Below, in pieces: positions 1 through 13,480 of a stretch of DNA of 64,000 bases. Location of the stretch: positions 107,887,756-107,951,755 of the forward strand of contig NC_134366.1 of assembly GCF_035582795.1 (NCBI RefSeq), given 5' to 3'. Position 1 is the stretch's first letter. Every line of letters starts with the position of its first letter. Made by a program: the position numbers and the translations under genes. The notes under the pieces are model-generated. The model saw only the letters and a list, made by a program, of their open reading frames with translations. It was not told where the DNA came from and ran no database searches. Source of the DNA: Mycteria americana. Lineage: Eukaryota > Chordata > Aves > Ciconiiformes > Ciconiidae.

Positions 1-2279
<2,279 letters not shown>

Positions 2280-2660
2280 TGTTGTTGACCCAGTTCCTTC
2301 CTCCAACCCTTTCAAGTCTTGTCCGAGTCCTCAGCAGCGCAGTATCCTTCACTAAATTCAGATGGATTAGGTCTACCATGTTTCCCTGATCTGGAAAATC
2401 AGTTATTGTATCAACAGAAAGCTCTCAGGTTACTTTGTCAAAATCATCTAAATCTATATTCCATTTTTATTCCATTACACAACTAACCACAGCCGTTAAT
2501 GGTTCTTTCCTTGAGAATTTATTCTAAAATGATGCATAGTATAGACATCAGGTCAGTAGTAGCCTTCTCTCAATTGTAGCTGATAGTGGAAACATCAGTC
2601 ATTCTCCAGTTGGTGCAGTGTCAGTTATAGAGTTCTTCCAGAAATACACAAAACAGTTCT
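2280..2660 (-). repeat. possible old LINE relic (CR1-like), antisense
   Basis: Read on the minus strand, parts of 2360-2640 resemble the old amniote LINE segment whose antisense carries wording like 'ggtctaccatgtttccctga' and 'cattctccagttggtgcagt'. The match is patchy and made by eye. No open frame survives. If real, it is a separate, very degraded insertion upstream of the better preserved copy at 4.4 kb. Confidence 0.3.
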
Positions 2661-4439
2661 TTTCACTATTTCTGGGACAATTTCATGTGAAATTAGACGG
2701 ATGAACTGCTTGGCCAAAGTCTAAGAGGGATAAGATACAGTGCAATAAATACTGCTCCAGGTTAAGAAAGTTTGTTTATTCCCCAGCCTTTGCTTAGATA
2801 AAGTCACCTTGCCACCTTCAAAGATCTTGTTAGGCTAGGCTAGTCTACAAGCTCATTTTTTGCAACAGCCCACCAGTTTTTAAGATTTCATGTACCCTGG
2901 TGGGTTTTCTGCTCCAGTGGGAAGCTGAAATGGTGTGAAGATGCCAAAAGAATTGCTGCAGTTTCTTGTGAGACCTTACATTAAAAGATATTTTCTTTAT
3001 ATTGTAATACTTTTGTGTTCTGAGTCCTTCCTGTCCATAGCATGATTCTATGACTCATAGTTCATGTTTCAAAACAGTGTCACATGCTAGACTTCCCTTC
3101 TCTTGCCTTCATGAGCAAAATTACAAGGAGGAGAAAGACTTGGACAGCATAATTCAACTGAAAACTGAAAGTTAAGAGTTCATTCAATTTCCCAAAAGAA
3201 CCACTTTGTTTTAAAACCCGTTCTGGTTCAGTTGATGCATACGTAACAGCAAATAGAAATAAATTAAAAGACCTCAGTGTTCGAACAACTGAAAACCAGG
3301 AAATAAATAGCAAACAATATGAGCTAGAATTTATGAAGTGTAAAATGCTGGTTAAGAAAAGTAAAGGCCCAAAGGAATATTCACAAGTTGCAGTGCTAAA
3401 GAGAAAAGATAATATGCTTTTTAGAAGAATACTATGAACAAAAGAAGTCTAAAAAGTGTGTACAGTGCTTATTAGATGGAGATGGCTGTATGTTAGAACT
3501 GCATAAAAGGTAAGAGTGTTCAACAGATTTATTTCTAGTCTCTGAAAAGAAGGAGAATAATGCACTTGCATCAAATAAGAATAAACCATGCACTCTTCAG
3601 GCTTTCTACAGGAACTTTCTACAGAATTAGGACAAGGGGTTACCACAGCAACATCGTATGAAGCACTGCCTCAGCAACTGAACACCAACGTCCTAGATAT
3701 GCGTACAGCCAAGAGGTGCTTCTGCTACTACCACTAATGCCAATAGTGCCATGCAGATAAAATGAGTTTGAGAAAGAATGTACGGGAATAAAAACCAAGT
3801 CAGAAGGCTCATGGCTAGTGGTTCTAAAAATATGGCTGAAAGCAGCACTTGAAGTTGTTGAGCTGCACAGAACCATAGACCAAGAAAACATTTCTTTTAA
3901 AAACTGGAGAAGAGCATATATTCATGGTTCCGCCTGGGCTGTGCCCTCTTCTGATCATCTGTGAGCTCTCCTTTCCACCTCTGGGACAGAATGACTTATC
4001 TCCACTGCTGCAGGAGGCTGGGAGCTCCTTCCCCTACCAGCTCACCAGCCTAATATATGAATGAGAAAGGGGAAGAAGTTGGGGGGACAGCACTTGGCTG
4101 CTCAGGACAATCATACTCTTTCTCTTTCCTTTCTCTTTCTCTTTCTCTCTGTAACACTTGAGAGTCCTCACGTGCTCTGCCCCTGTTTGACGGAGGACAA
4201 AGATGAACCCAAAGCTGCAACCTTCCACCCCTCCTGCTCTCCAGCAGCAGGAGAGCAGGCTTACAAGCTTAAGGAGCTTCAGGAGGAGGATATCTAGGAC
4301 TGAAAGGAACAGAATTGCTGGGAAAGGGCAGATGTGGGCCTTGATCATTCACTTTCTTATGTCAGATGCTTTTAATCACTGCTGACATTAAGTCATAATG
4401 AATCTCTGAACACTGAGGAAATCCAAAGGACTGAAAGAC
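2661..4439. other. gene-free stretch
   Basis: Nothing recognisable apart from a pyrimidine tract described separately. Open frames of 60-104 codons at 3080-4348 lie on both strands, overlap one another and show no domain. Confidence 0.5.
4115..4150. repeat. CT-rich pyrimidine microsatellite
   Basis: An imperfect run of ctttct units covers about 36 bases on the plus strand. It is a low-complexity tract and explains the Leu/Ser/Phe-rich open frame that crosses it. Confidence 0.8.
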
Positions 4440-5742
4440 AGCTGCTATATGACAGTCTTCAGAGAAGGGAAACATAATGATCCAGCTAACCACCGGATGG
4501 TGAGACTGACATCCATCCCAAGCAAAATACCAGAAAAGCTGATAAGAAAGATGAATGACATCACTTAGAATTCTATGGAATATCATGCTCTTTGGAGTGA
4601 AACTAGCTCACTGAGAAGTTATCACCTCTAGCTGATGAAGGAATTCACTTGTATTAGTAAATTATTTAACTTAGCAGCATAACATTCTGATTTTAAAAAG
4701 CTACCATGAAGTATTACAGAGCACAGTTTCAGTAAGTAAAGAATTTGTCAAGTGTCAGATCCAAAAAAAAAAGAGGAGTAATCCTTGAGAAATCACTGCT
4801 AAGTAGAAAGGTTTTTATAAAGATCTTGCAGGCATCAAGGTTCAAAACAAAGCCATTGGTGATAACATTTGCAAAGTTATAAAAATTTAGAAGAGTGGTA
4901 AATAATGCTGAAGACATAGTGAAATAGAGCAGTCTGGAGTGCCCAGTAGGCTGTTTCTGTTTATCCACAATGCATTTTAATACCGTCAAATGCAAACACT
5001 TACATCTCAGAATAGGGAATGCAAGTCATTGCCCCATTCAATGCTACTGAATAGGGACTGCATCCTGAAATGCCAGTGATTCTTGAACGGAATTAGGGAT
5101 CAAAGTGAAAAATGAATACAACCCATACCCTGAGCTCCCAGGGAGGAGCTGCTGCAAAGGCAGCTAATGCAGTTGCTGACCTAAGTGAAGTGATTTTACC
5201 TCTGTTTACAGATATGATGACACCGATGCTGGAACAGCGTGTACAGTTCCCATGTAAGTGTTTTTCAAATAATGTTAGAAATTGGAAAGGGCGAGGAAAG
5301 AAGCTAAAAAAATACTCGCAGGCTGAAGAAACTGCCTTGCATAGAAAGAAGAATTAGGTGACTTGAGTAAACTGAAGTACTTTCATGGGGAAGATATGGG
5401 TGGTGAATTATTTTAATCTGAACCATAGCAAGCACTTCGAAAGTGAAGCTGAAGCCAGATACATCCAAATAAGAAATAAGGCATAAATCTGTAACACTGT
5501 GAGTATTTAAACACTGGGGCAAGCTACAACGGATTTAATGGATCCTGCTGTCTTGAAATCACTATTAGATGTCTTTCTGTAATGTACACTTTACCCTAAC
5601 AGAAGTTATGCTTAAATTAAATACAAGCAGTTGGGCTGAGTGCAGGCATACTCAGAAAAAAAATTTGGTAGCTTTGGTAGCTATAGGAGGTCAAATTACA
5701 TTATCCAATGATCTCTCCTTTCATTAAATTTTATGAATCATT
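4440..5742 (+). repeat. ancient CR1 LINE relic: RT and C-terminal ORF2 plus 3' end
   Basis: A degenerate CR1-family copy in sense orientation. At 4470-4560 the plus strand still reads a reverse-transcriptase block of the type N-x-R-x-V-x-L-T-S-I-P-x-K, broken by a stop. At 5112-5357 an 81-codon open frame keeps the C-terminal ORF2 pattern, with an S-Q-G-x-A-A-A-K-A-A-N-A block followed by ILPLF and a Q-F-P segment where intact copies read a V-Q-F-W type motif. Past the frame, 5540-5742 resembles the CR1 3' UTR and ends with a block that normally reads 'tgatct...ttttatgaatca'. Frameshifts and stops make it inactive. Alignment was by eye, so the 5' limit is approximate. Confidence 0.7.
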
Positions 5743-5925
5743 TCCTGCCCGAATGTGATCACATACCATGCATTCAATGCCTGAGCTACATAAAAGGGCT
5801 GTGCAGACCACAGCTTCGAAGCGTCGCAGGTTTCGAAGAGGCAGCCTGGGAATAAGGAAGTTGTGCTCTCATCCCTACCGCACCGCAGAACCGCAGCGCA
5901 GCTTCACGGGCCAAGCAAGAAGGGG
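5743..5925 (+). promoter_or_regulatory. candidate TATA promoter and short 5' leader
   Basis: A TATA-like ATAAAAG lies at 5790-5796, just right of the dead CR1 end. A start site about 25-30 bases downstream would give a leader of about 100 bases with no ATG before 5926. The leader contains two TTCGAA palindromes (near 5814 and 5832). The local sequence is richer in CpG than its flanks. Whether transcription occurs here is inference. Confidence 0.25.
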
Positions 5926-6060
5926 ATGGCGCTGCAGATAGCTTGGGGTTTCACAGCATTATGTGTTGCTGCTACTTTGGGAGGCAGCGGCTCTGGAAAA
6001 AGACTTCCACTCGCAACGGCTAACCAACAGAATAGAAATCTACCTGCCTGCTGTCACTAA
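5926..6060 (+). CDS. candidate short secretory ORF (44 codons)
   Basis: This is the first ATG after the candidate TATA box, and it has G at +4. The frame opens with a signal-peptide-like stretch (Met-Ala-Leu-Gln then a hydrophobic core through residue 18). A Gly-Ser-Gly-Ser-Gly-Lys-Arg segment follows. Gly-Lys-Arg is the form used for dibasic cleavage and amidation in peptide precursors. The frame ends with Cys-Cys-His and TAA/TGA-rich sequence. I do not recognise the protein. A second longer frame overlaps it (to 6331), which weakens the case. It could be a first exon, a lncRNA start or chance. Confidence 0.2.
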   Translation: MALQIAWGFTALCVAATLGGSGSGKRLPLATANQQNRNLPACCH

Positions 6061-9000
6061 ATTAACGGTGATTAGCGCGTTTCTGCCAAATGCTTTGCTT
6101 CTGATGAACGGTCATGTTTTAGGAGAAAATATGATAACGGCTTTGGGCATATTACCTTTGCAAATAGCATGCAATACTGTGTCCAGAAGCAGCCACGCTT
6201 CAAGAGAAACCGGAGCAGAGAGTCACAAAAATGATGAAAGGCTGAGAAAACGAGCCCTGCAGTCAGAGTCCAGGAGCACAAACTGTTTGGGTTATCATGA
6301 AGAACAGCAATGGAGAACTTCCTCACAATAAGTAACTACATTATGTAAGAAACAAACATTTCGTGACAGAGATCAAGCCAATTCTACCAAGATCCAATTT
6401 GCAGAATTTGAGGCTAATTAAATTCAAACTACAAATAAATGAGGATAACTATTAAAATAATTTACCCAGGACTGTAGAGGACCCTCCATCAGTGAGCATT
6501 TTTTTTCTTAAGAAAACTATTAGACCTGTGTGGTGAAGAATTTGTTTAAGGATGTCTGATGGTCCATGTCGAAACAAGATCACTGCGGCTCTTTCTGGCC
6601 CTAAAATTTACTTTTCTGCCTCAATCTTCTCTCCAGTGAAAAAGGAAGAAGGTTAATTCACAACCTGAAGAGTTGTTAGAAACAATAATTGACTAATGAA
6701 AAGGTATATAAAGCTTGACTTACAGAGGGTGTTCTGCAAGTACCGGGGATCATACGCTGGGTTTACAACACAGTTAAGGTTGTCTGACATGGCGTATATA
6801 AAATCTCTCTTTAATCTCCTTTAAAGAAAATATGTACAAATGTGGCTATGTTTGGAGCTTCTGAAAAAAAATCCAGTTCGCGTGTGCTCGGGAGACTTGT
6901 TGTAGTCTGACAGTTATCTATAGTTTCTGCCTGAGCTGAGCACACATCATCCCCTTCATTCCTCCCACAGGCATCTGCACTATACATATGCATCCCCATG
7001 CGCTTTACGTGCCTCCTCTCGGAGCAGCAAAGGCAGAGCCAGACCTTCCCTCTTGCTGTTCCTCCCCGTTCTGGTGTGCTCTCCCTGCTCCAGCCACTGC
7101 AGCCCAGAAACATGGGGCTCCAAATATACGGCACGGGAATGAGGAGCTGGCCGTGGGAAGGACTGGGACGCAGGCTGAGACCAGGCAGGGAGGGGACAGA
7201 AGCAGACTGCTTGTAGTCCTGAGTCTCAGCATCCGTAAGACCTGCAGACAGATCCTGTGCTTCATAACACTCCAGAGAGGGACCACTGGGGAGCACTGCT
7301 TTGGAATTGTCATGAGGACTTCTACGTAACCATCCAAAATTTGGGATTTTTGCCAGAAATTAGCAAACTTTGCCAGACTGCACCTCCCTACTGCAGTCTC
7401 CCACCCAGGTCTCCTGCGAGCTCCTTTGCCATCGCTGCCTGCGTTACAGGAAGAAGTCTGAGCACACGGAGCCAGACCCCTGCCAAGCTCAGAGAGCTTA
7501 GGGAAGGAATCGAGGCTGTGCAGGGGCTGTAGGAATGAGGGCTGCGTGATGCGAGGCACGCGACTACAGCCAGTGACATCAGAGGCGTCAGCCCTCGTCT
7601 TCTGGGAGCCTTGGTCTGATTTCTAAAAGTGATGAGCACTCAGTGCCGCAGCTGAAGTCACCCAGCACTGCACTCTGAATGAACGTACACCAAAGGCTGC
7701 GCCTTCTGAAAAATCACCTCCCGAGTACCTGGCATTGAGTAAATGAGAATACATCTTTCAGATTTATCTCTACTAATAAGACCATATATCTCAGCAGTAT
7801 AATAAAGATTAATTCAGCAGTGGTTTTGATGTACTTAGATATTAGAGTCACAATTATCACAGAACAGTCTGTCACAAAATTAATAACACTGTGTTTGCAT
7901 GGGATTTGAACAGTGCATAGTACGGAGCTGGGACCACAAGGTGAATGAGGATAATAAAAACAAAATATGCAATTTCTATTTTTAGTATGAGATTAAGTTT
8001 AGTGCCTGTCCACATAGGTGAGGAATTCACATTTCATCTTTAACTCCCGGGCTTCCTCATTTGCAAGTGCTTGACTTTGAAACATGGCAGCCCTTTGCTA
8101 CAGGGTGGGTATGCGGCTACACTCTTCAGGAATCTTTAGCACAACAGTAATTTCAATCACTATTCTTCCCTCACAAACAAGTTCATTTGGGGACTAAATT
8201 ATCTCATCAGCCCTCCTTTCTTTATTTGTTTATATAAGAAAGCCTGAAATTAAGTTCAAGGAGACTTTTTTTGAGCTTTGAGGATGTAACTAACTAACTT
8301 CTTAAAAAAGCTTAGATGCAGGGTGGGGGGTTTAAGTGATGTTTTAAAAATTAAGCTGTTTTTAGAACTTCTAACATGTGCACTGTGTCACTTCAGGAAG
8401 GATACGGACCATACCACATATAAAACCACACAAAAAAATCAGATCGGGCAAAAGTCTGGTGCAATCCTTTATAGTTAGTGGAGTGGCATCTCTTTCTACC
8501 AGGCTTGACTTTGGTCCTCCATTGGCTTTGCCACAGACCATCTGAGGAGAATACGGGGTTGCCACAGCCACTGGACTACCCTTTCCATAGTAAGGTGGGA
8601 GCAGTGATGAAAAGTTTTGCTACAGCTGGGGCATTTAAGGTATTGTCGGAACCATATGGATTATTTGATGATTAACAAAACACTCAATCTCACATTGCAA
8701 TCTTGCCCTCAGTAGGGATATTAGTGTAGCATGTTTTACCTTTAAACTCACAGGAACAAAATATCTTTGAGATCTCTGTCTCTCTGTTATGTTTGCTGGA
8801 ACCTGACTAACAGGTCAAAAGAAGTAACTTCTGGAGACTCAAAAGCAGACGCTGTGAAAGCATAAGCATCATTGCCATAGCAAACTTGACTAAAACCAGT
8901 AAGATAGGTCCATGAAATATTTCTGCCATGAACATGTAGTGTAGCAGGGCCTTAGTTCAGCCATCTTCAACCTATAGCTAGTTCAGGTTCTGGGAGCAGC

Positions 9001-10059
9001 TTCACGCTGGCAACACAGAGCTCAGTACAAGCTAACAACTCAAGTATACTTATCAAGTGTATATATAACTTTTCAGATAGGTTCTGCCCAGATTTATCTC
9101 TGTGCTGTCATGATAAGGCTGCTAGAGCTAGTTGGTTCATCAAGTTTGTGTAGTTCATTAGCTCGTCTACACTACTCCGCAACTGTAAGTGAGGGATAAA
9201 TGCTCTTAGATAAAAAGGATAACAGTATCACTTTGAATGGGTTGTGTCACTTTTTTTCACAAGACACATGTGGCCCTGCATTGGCTGCTTTTTGGGTTGT
9301 TTTACCTTCATGCCCCACTCCCCTGTTCCACCATAAGGTGGTGTATGTTCTAGCACCCATACACCACCGTGATGGGGTGAACTAGAGAGGTCACTTTGAG
9401 TTGCAGAACTAGCCACAGGTTGCAAATGCAACTATGAACTATGAAGCTATGCTGGTCCTCCAAACCCTCTTGTAAGTTCACCAGCATTCCTGGTGTTACT
9501 GTCTTAACCACCTGTGTTTTAATACCCTGCTTGTCATTTCATCAGGCTTTGATTGTCTGGGGCTTGGGGTTCTCTTTGAAATACTAGAAGAATGATCTTT
9601 GATATGACTATTTATCATCCTGCATCCACCAGGCCGAACTAGAAGTGTGGTGCAATTTTGGCGCAAACGCTAACATCATGATGGGAAACCCTGAGTTCTA
9701 CAAAGGGAGGCTACAGATAGATTAGAGGACTGAACAGATTAGACAGAAAGAGAGAAACACTAGAAACCATTTTTAGGAGTTTTCTACTGTAAAGCCAAAA
9801 TGGAACTAATTTAAATGGAATTTTTATCAGGAAAGGATTGCTTATCAAAACCAGGGAGACCCTCCACAGTAGCCAGCAAGCTGGTGATCCCCTCCTGCGA
9901 GTGGGCCAAGATCCAGTTCCAAGTCTTTCGAAAAAGTCTGCCATGCACCATAACTGTACTCTCATTTCCCTGATTCCTCTCTTCTTTTCCACAAAAGGCT
10001 TCCTAAAAGGTTTTAGTTGCACTCCAGTGCAGAATAGGAGTCAAAATATGTGACAGCTC
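6061..10059. other. gene-free stretch with one GC-richer block
   Basis: No gene is recognised. The block at 6800-7640 is richer in GC and opens long frames on both strands at once (for example 7005-7559 minus and 6988-7329 plus). None shows a domain, and several open only from non-ATG starts. The rest is AT-rich unique-looking DNA. Confidence 0.5.
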
Positions 10060-10150
10060 GTATATTTTGTATATCTATTTCTTCATAGATATATATCGTA
10101 TATATTTCATATATATATCTATATATCACATATTTGTATATTTCTGTATT
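10060..10150. repeat. AT/TATA-rich imperfect microsatellite
   Basis: Alternating tatat runs interrupted by cg and tc dinucleotides cover about 90 bases. The sequence is self-complementary and could form small hairpins. It is low-complexity and non-coding. Confidence 0.85.
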
Positions 10151-10703
10151 GCTAGAGACAGTGTGGAAAGAGAAAGAAGTGGCTGTCTCTGGCTCAGAGA
10201 CACAGCCTGTCCTCAGAGGAGCCTCTGTGACACCAGGAGAACACAGCACAGAGTTTTCCCCAAGAAAAGAAGAAAAGAGGGCTGGATCTAAGGCCAACAG
10301 AATGGGGACTGACATCTTTATTATTATAAAAGTTATTATGAAATGTGTGTGTGTAGGAGTAGGAGAGCAGGGAGAAAAATGACTTATAAACCTAGGCGTA
10401 ACATCAGCTTATTGGGAAGATGCAATCCCATTCTTCTCCTGGCTTTGCTCTTCTGTGTTGTTCCTCCTCCTCAGTCATTCAGTGGAAGAAAAGGAGAAGC
10501 AGAGGAAGAAATGCCAAGAGCCCTGTAACAGAGGTTCAGCAGAGCTTAGATATCTGAGGATCCACAGAAAAAAAGCCAAAAAATTTCAGGGAAAAAAGAA
10601 GTTGTTTTTCTCAAAGCTTGAGATGGAAAATGGGAATGCAGAGAAAAATTGAAATGAAACATGAAATATTTTCTCCTAGAACTGAGCAAGTTATGTTAGC
10701 TTG

Positions 10704-11150
10704 ATGCTTAAATTGACATTGTTATTATTGTTATCGCTGCAATTCAGTCTTTTAAAATGTTTTTGCTACCAGTGTAAGAAACACTGCAGGTCACAGTTTG
10801 AACAAAGCAGGTCACAGTTTAGAAACGCACACCGAGAGCCAGGCTGGCATGCGAGCTGTCAAGATTTTGCTCAGTTCTCGCAAGTCTTCAGTTTAATGAA
10901 GTACATGAAAACCAGACTGAAAACTCAAAAGTTCCTGTTCTTTCAGATACAGAATCTGAAGACAAAAGTAAAAATAAAACCTGATGTAGCTATTATTTTT
11001 GAGATTATAAAAGTAGCTAAACAAGTTATACTGGTTGAAAGGCTGGCTAGTTTTGTCTGCTACGCTGACAAGGCACTACTCCAGCACCTTGGTTTGGATA
11101 CGTACTCAAATTTACTGCAGGTCCTTAACTGCAGATGTATAAGTATATGA
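10704..11150 (+). CDS. orphan ORF with hydrophobic N-terminus
   Basis: An open frame of 148 codons from the first ATG (10704). Residues 1-20 are strongly hydrophobic and Leu-rich, like a signal peptide or anchor. A Cys-rich and basic stretch follows, then Lys/Ile/Val-rich sequence without a recognisable domain. An in-frame duplication of a short unit (gcaggtcacagttt, near 10787 and 10808) repeats Arg-Ser-Gln-Phe. I know of no homologue and see no splice signals that fit. AT-rich chance ORF is the most likely alternative. Confidence 0.15.
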   Translation: MLKLTLLLLLSLQFSLLKCFCYQCKKHCRSQFEQSRSQFRNAHREPGWHASCQDFAQFSQVFSLMKYMKTRLKTQKFLFFQIQNLKTKVKIKPDVAIIFEIIKVAKQVILVERLASFVCYADKALLQHLGLDTYSNLLQVLNCRCISI

Positions 11151-11924
11151 TTTCCTCTCCAGGAACATGAATTTCACCTTTGTAAGCAGTAAAACATATC
11201 TATTCCCATTCTGTTTCTGAGATCCATAGGCATATCTACCTTTTTTTGTTCGTTATTTGACAATTTTTGGCACTTCCTATTGTAAATACTTTTACTGTTT
11301 TAGAGACACATCTCCAGGAAAAAATATGATACATTTGCAAGTTGTCTGCAGTACAACTCTGTCTTCTAATACTATTTATATCTGTAACTACCCTAAAGTA
11401 ATCAATATATACAAATTTATTCTCATTACTAACTCCAGCAGCAGTATTTTCTACGTGCTCATTAAATTTTTCATCATATATGTTAAGATTTTTTAAAAAG
11501 AATTAAATTTGATTTTCATAAACAAGTAATGACTGCAAGTATTTCACTTTATATAATTAAGGCAAGAAGTGGGGGGAAATTTGACCTCTTGCCTTCAAAA
11601 CTCCCAGAATTTTTTTAGTCTCTAAGATAAAAAAGCAAACATTTTATGGATACATCCTACCACAATATAATTTGTCATAAAGCATTTGCTACTGTCCAAA
11701 ACCACCTGACACTAATAAAGCAGCTAGTTTCACATTTACTGATTCCCATCCACTCCTGAAAAGCAATAAACAGGAATTTTTCATGGAGTGAAAATCTTAG
11801 GGAATCTCCCCAGTTGCAGGGTAGGGGAGAGCTCTTTCATCTGCTTTTACAGCATGCCTTCCCTCCCCAGTCCCTGAACACCCATCTATCCCAAGACAGA
11901 AAGATTTTGTTAATCATTACATCT
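11151..11924. other. gene-free stretch
   Basis: AT-rich DNA with no recognisable gene. An 11257-11496 frame is Ile/Tyr/Phe-rich, as expected from AT-rich sequence by chance. Confidence 0.5.
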
Positions 11925-13045
11925 TTGCAAATGGGGCTGAAAGGACCCTCAAGAGATCATACAGAACATCCTTCCCTGCTTCATACAGAAGCAGCTGTAC
12001 CAAAACCATTCAGAGGTTTCAGATTGGAGAAATGGCTTCTGAGCATGAAAGCCTTGTCTGTTTTTTCTAGCTAAATCAATTGATGTAATAAAAAAGCACC
12101 ACATCTTTCCAGTCTTTTACATGCTTAGGCCATCATAGCTGTAACAACACAGCTGTTAAACCACTCCCAAAAGCTGCTTATACTGAAGAAGTATAGTTTC
12201 TATGAGTACCCCAGAGATTTTATTCCAGCATTTAACTATTACTAAAATCACAAAATTTTTCCTAAGCATCTTAACCTAAATTTTCTTTACTGCAACCTAA
12301 GATCGTAATTTCTTGCCCTAGCTGACATGAACTTAAACAACAGTTTAAGTTCAACTAACTTGGCAGCTAACCCTATATTTCTAAAGATTTTTTACTTTTT
12401 TCCCTTTACTCTTCCCATCTCTAGACTAAACAATGACTTTACTCTTTTCTTGTAAGTGATGTTTTCTGAGCATTCCTGTTGCTCTCCCCTGGACTCTTAA
12501 TTTGGTCTGCATTTTTTCTCAAGTACTCTGCTCCCAAATGAGCGCAGTACTCCAGCGAAGGACCTACCTGGGCTGAGTAGGACGAAAAGATTATTCATGT
12601 ATCTTAGAAAAAACACTCCTCTTTTTACACTCCCATTTTTACACACCATTTTCACAACAGTGCAATGCTACTGACTCATGTTTAGTTTGTGATCCACCAA
12701 ATTTTCACATCCTTTTCTCCTTAGCTCGTGTTGCCTAGCCAGCTATTCCCCATGCTATGTTTGAGTATATGATTTATTGCTGACTGAAGATAAACCTTTG
12801 CACAAAACCTTACAGACTCGCATCCTGCTTGGTTTTCTGGAGGTTGTGACTGTCAGAAATCACTCTGAATTTGATTCTCATCTTCCAGGGTGCCTGAAAC
12901 CGTTTCAGCTGGATGACATCTGCAGGCTGAATGCCCACACGCTCTGACCCATCATTCAAGCCATTCATGAAATAGGGAACAGCTATGACAGACCCCTGTG
13001 GAGTCCCAACCTCAATGATAGTCTTCTCAATATACCCCTCCAAAA
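11925..13045 (-). repeat. ancient CR1 LINE relic, antisense, RT to 3' end
   Basis: A degenerate CR1-family copy running right to left. On the minus strand 13043-12810 keeps a frame with a P-Q-G-S reverse-transcriptase motif, an N-G-L-N-D-G segment and a corrupted F-A-D-D catalytic block (read as P-A-D-V). Leftward, 12640-12720 corresponds to the C-terminal ORF2 part, with antisense wording 'ctgactcatgtttagtttgtg', and 12470-12600 to the part just after it. The segment at 11925-12300 matches the CR1 3' UTR, with antisense 'ctgaaaggaccctcaagagat'. Many indels are present. It is collinear with the plus-strand copy at 4440-5742, so both are remnants of the same LINE clade. Confidence 0.75.
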
Positions 13046-13105
13046 TCTCTAGTACCTGTATTCTTCACCCACAGAACAACCTCAGCAAATTTTGTTTCTC
13101 TAGAA

Positions 13106-13480
13106 ATGGCCCAAAACAAGAAGAAAACACGGTGTTTGTGGAAGGATTCCTCATTTGAGGACAAGGAAAGGAAGAGTCAATCTGAAAACTGCACTAGGAG
13201 TTCTCAGACATCAGAAAAACACATTTTGGAGAAGCAAATCCCTGTGAAAGACAATGAGGCCAAGAAGAGCCCGCTTTCCAGACAATGCTGCCGTGACTGC
13301 AAGTTGCAGCAAAAGGAAAAGTTCGAGAAGTTACTCGGCATCATGACTCCCAGGGATCAGTATACTACCAAATGTAGCAAACAGCTCATGGGAAAGCAAG
13401 ACAATGACCCCAAGACTGCCACATATTCAACTTCACTCTGTCTCAGCTCCAGTGTTATAGAAGAGGGAGAAATCCACTAA
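13106..13480 (+). CDS. orphan ORF, 124 residues, Lys/Ser/Gln-rich
   Basis: The frame runs from an ATG in good context (A at -3, G at +4) to a TAA. It lies 60 bases right of the 5' break of the antisense CR1 relic. The product is hydrophilic and basic, rich in Lys, Ser, Gln and Glu. It has a C-x2-C-like cluster (Cys-Cys-Arg-Asp-Cys near residue 72) and an acidic C-terminus ending Glu-Glu-Gly-Glu-Ile-His. A pyrimidine tract ending in 'ttctctag' sits just before the ATG and would serve as a splice acceptor. Coding composition looks more regular than the neighbouring chance ORFs. I recognise no family. It may be an exon of an unannotated gene, a fragment of a dead gene, or chance. Confidence 0.3.
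   Translation: MAQNKKKTRCLWKDSSFEDKERKSQSENCTRSSQTSEKHILEKQIPVKDNEAKKSPLSRQCCRDCKLQQKEKFEKLLGIMTPRDQYTTKCSKQLMGKQDNDPKTATYSTSLCLSSSVIEEGEIH

Noticed and set aside
6700-6800. Two TATA-like strings (gtatataaag, gtatataaaa)
   Set aside because: AT-rich region, and no plausible ORF or splice site follows within reach.
7005-7559. 184-codon minus-strand frame
   Set aside because: Overlaps other frames on both strands (for example 6988-7329 and 7257-7532), with no domain.
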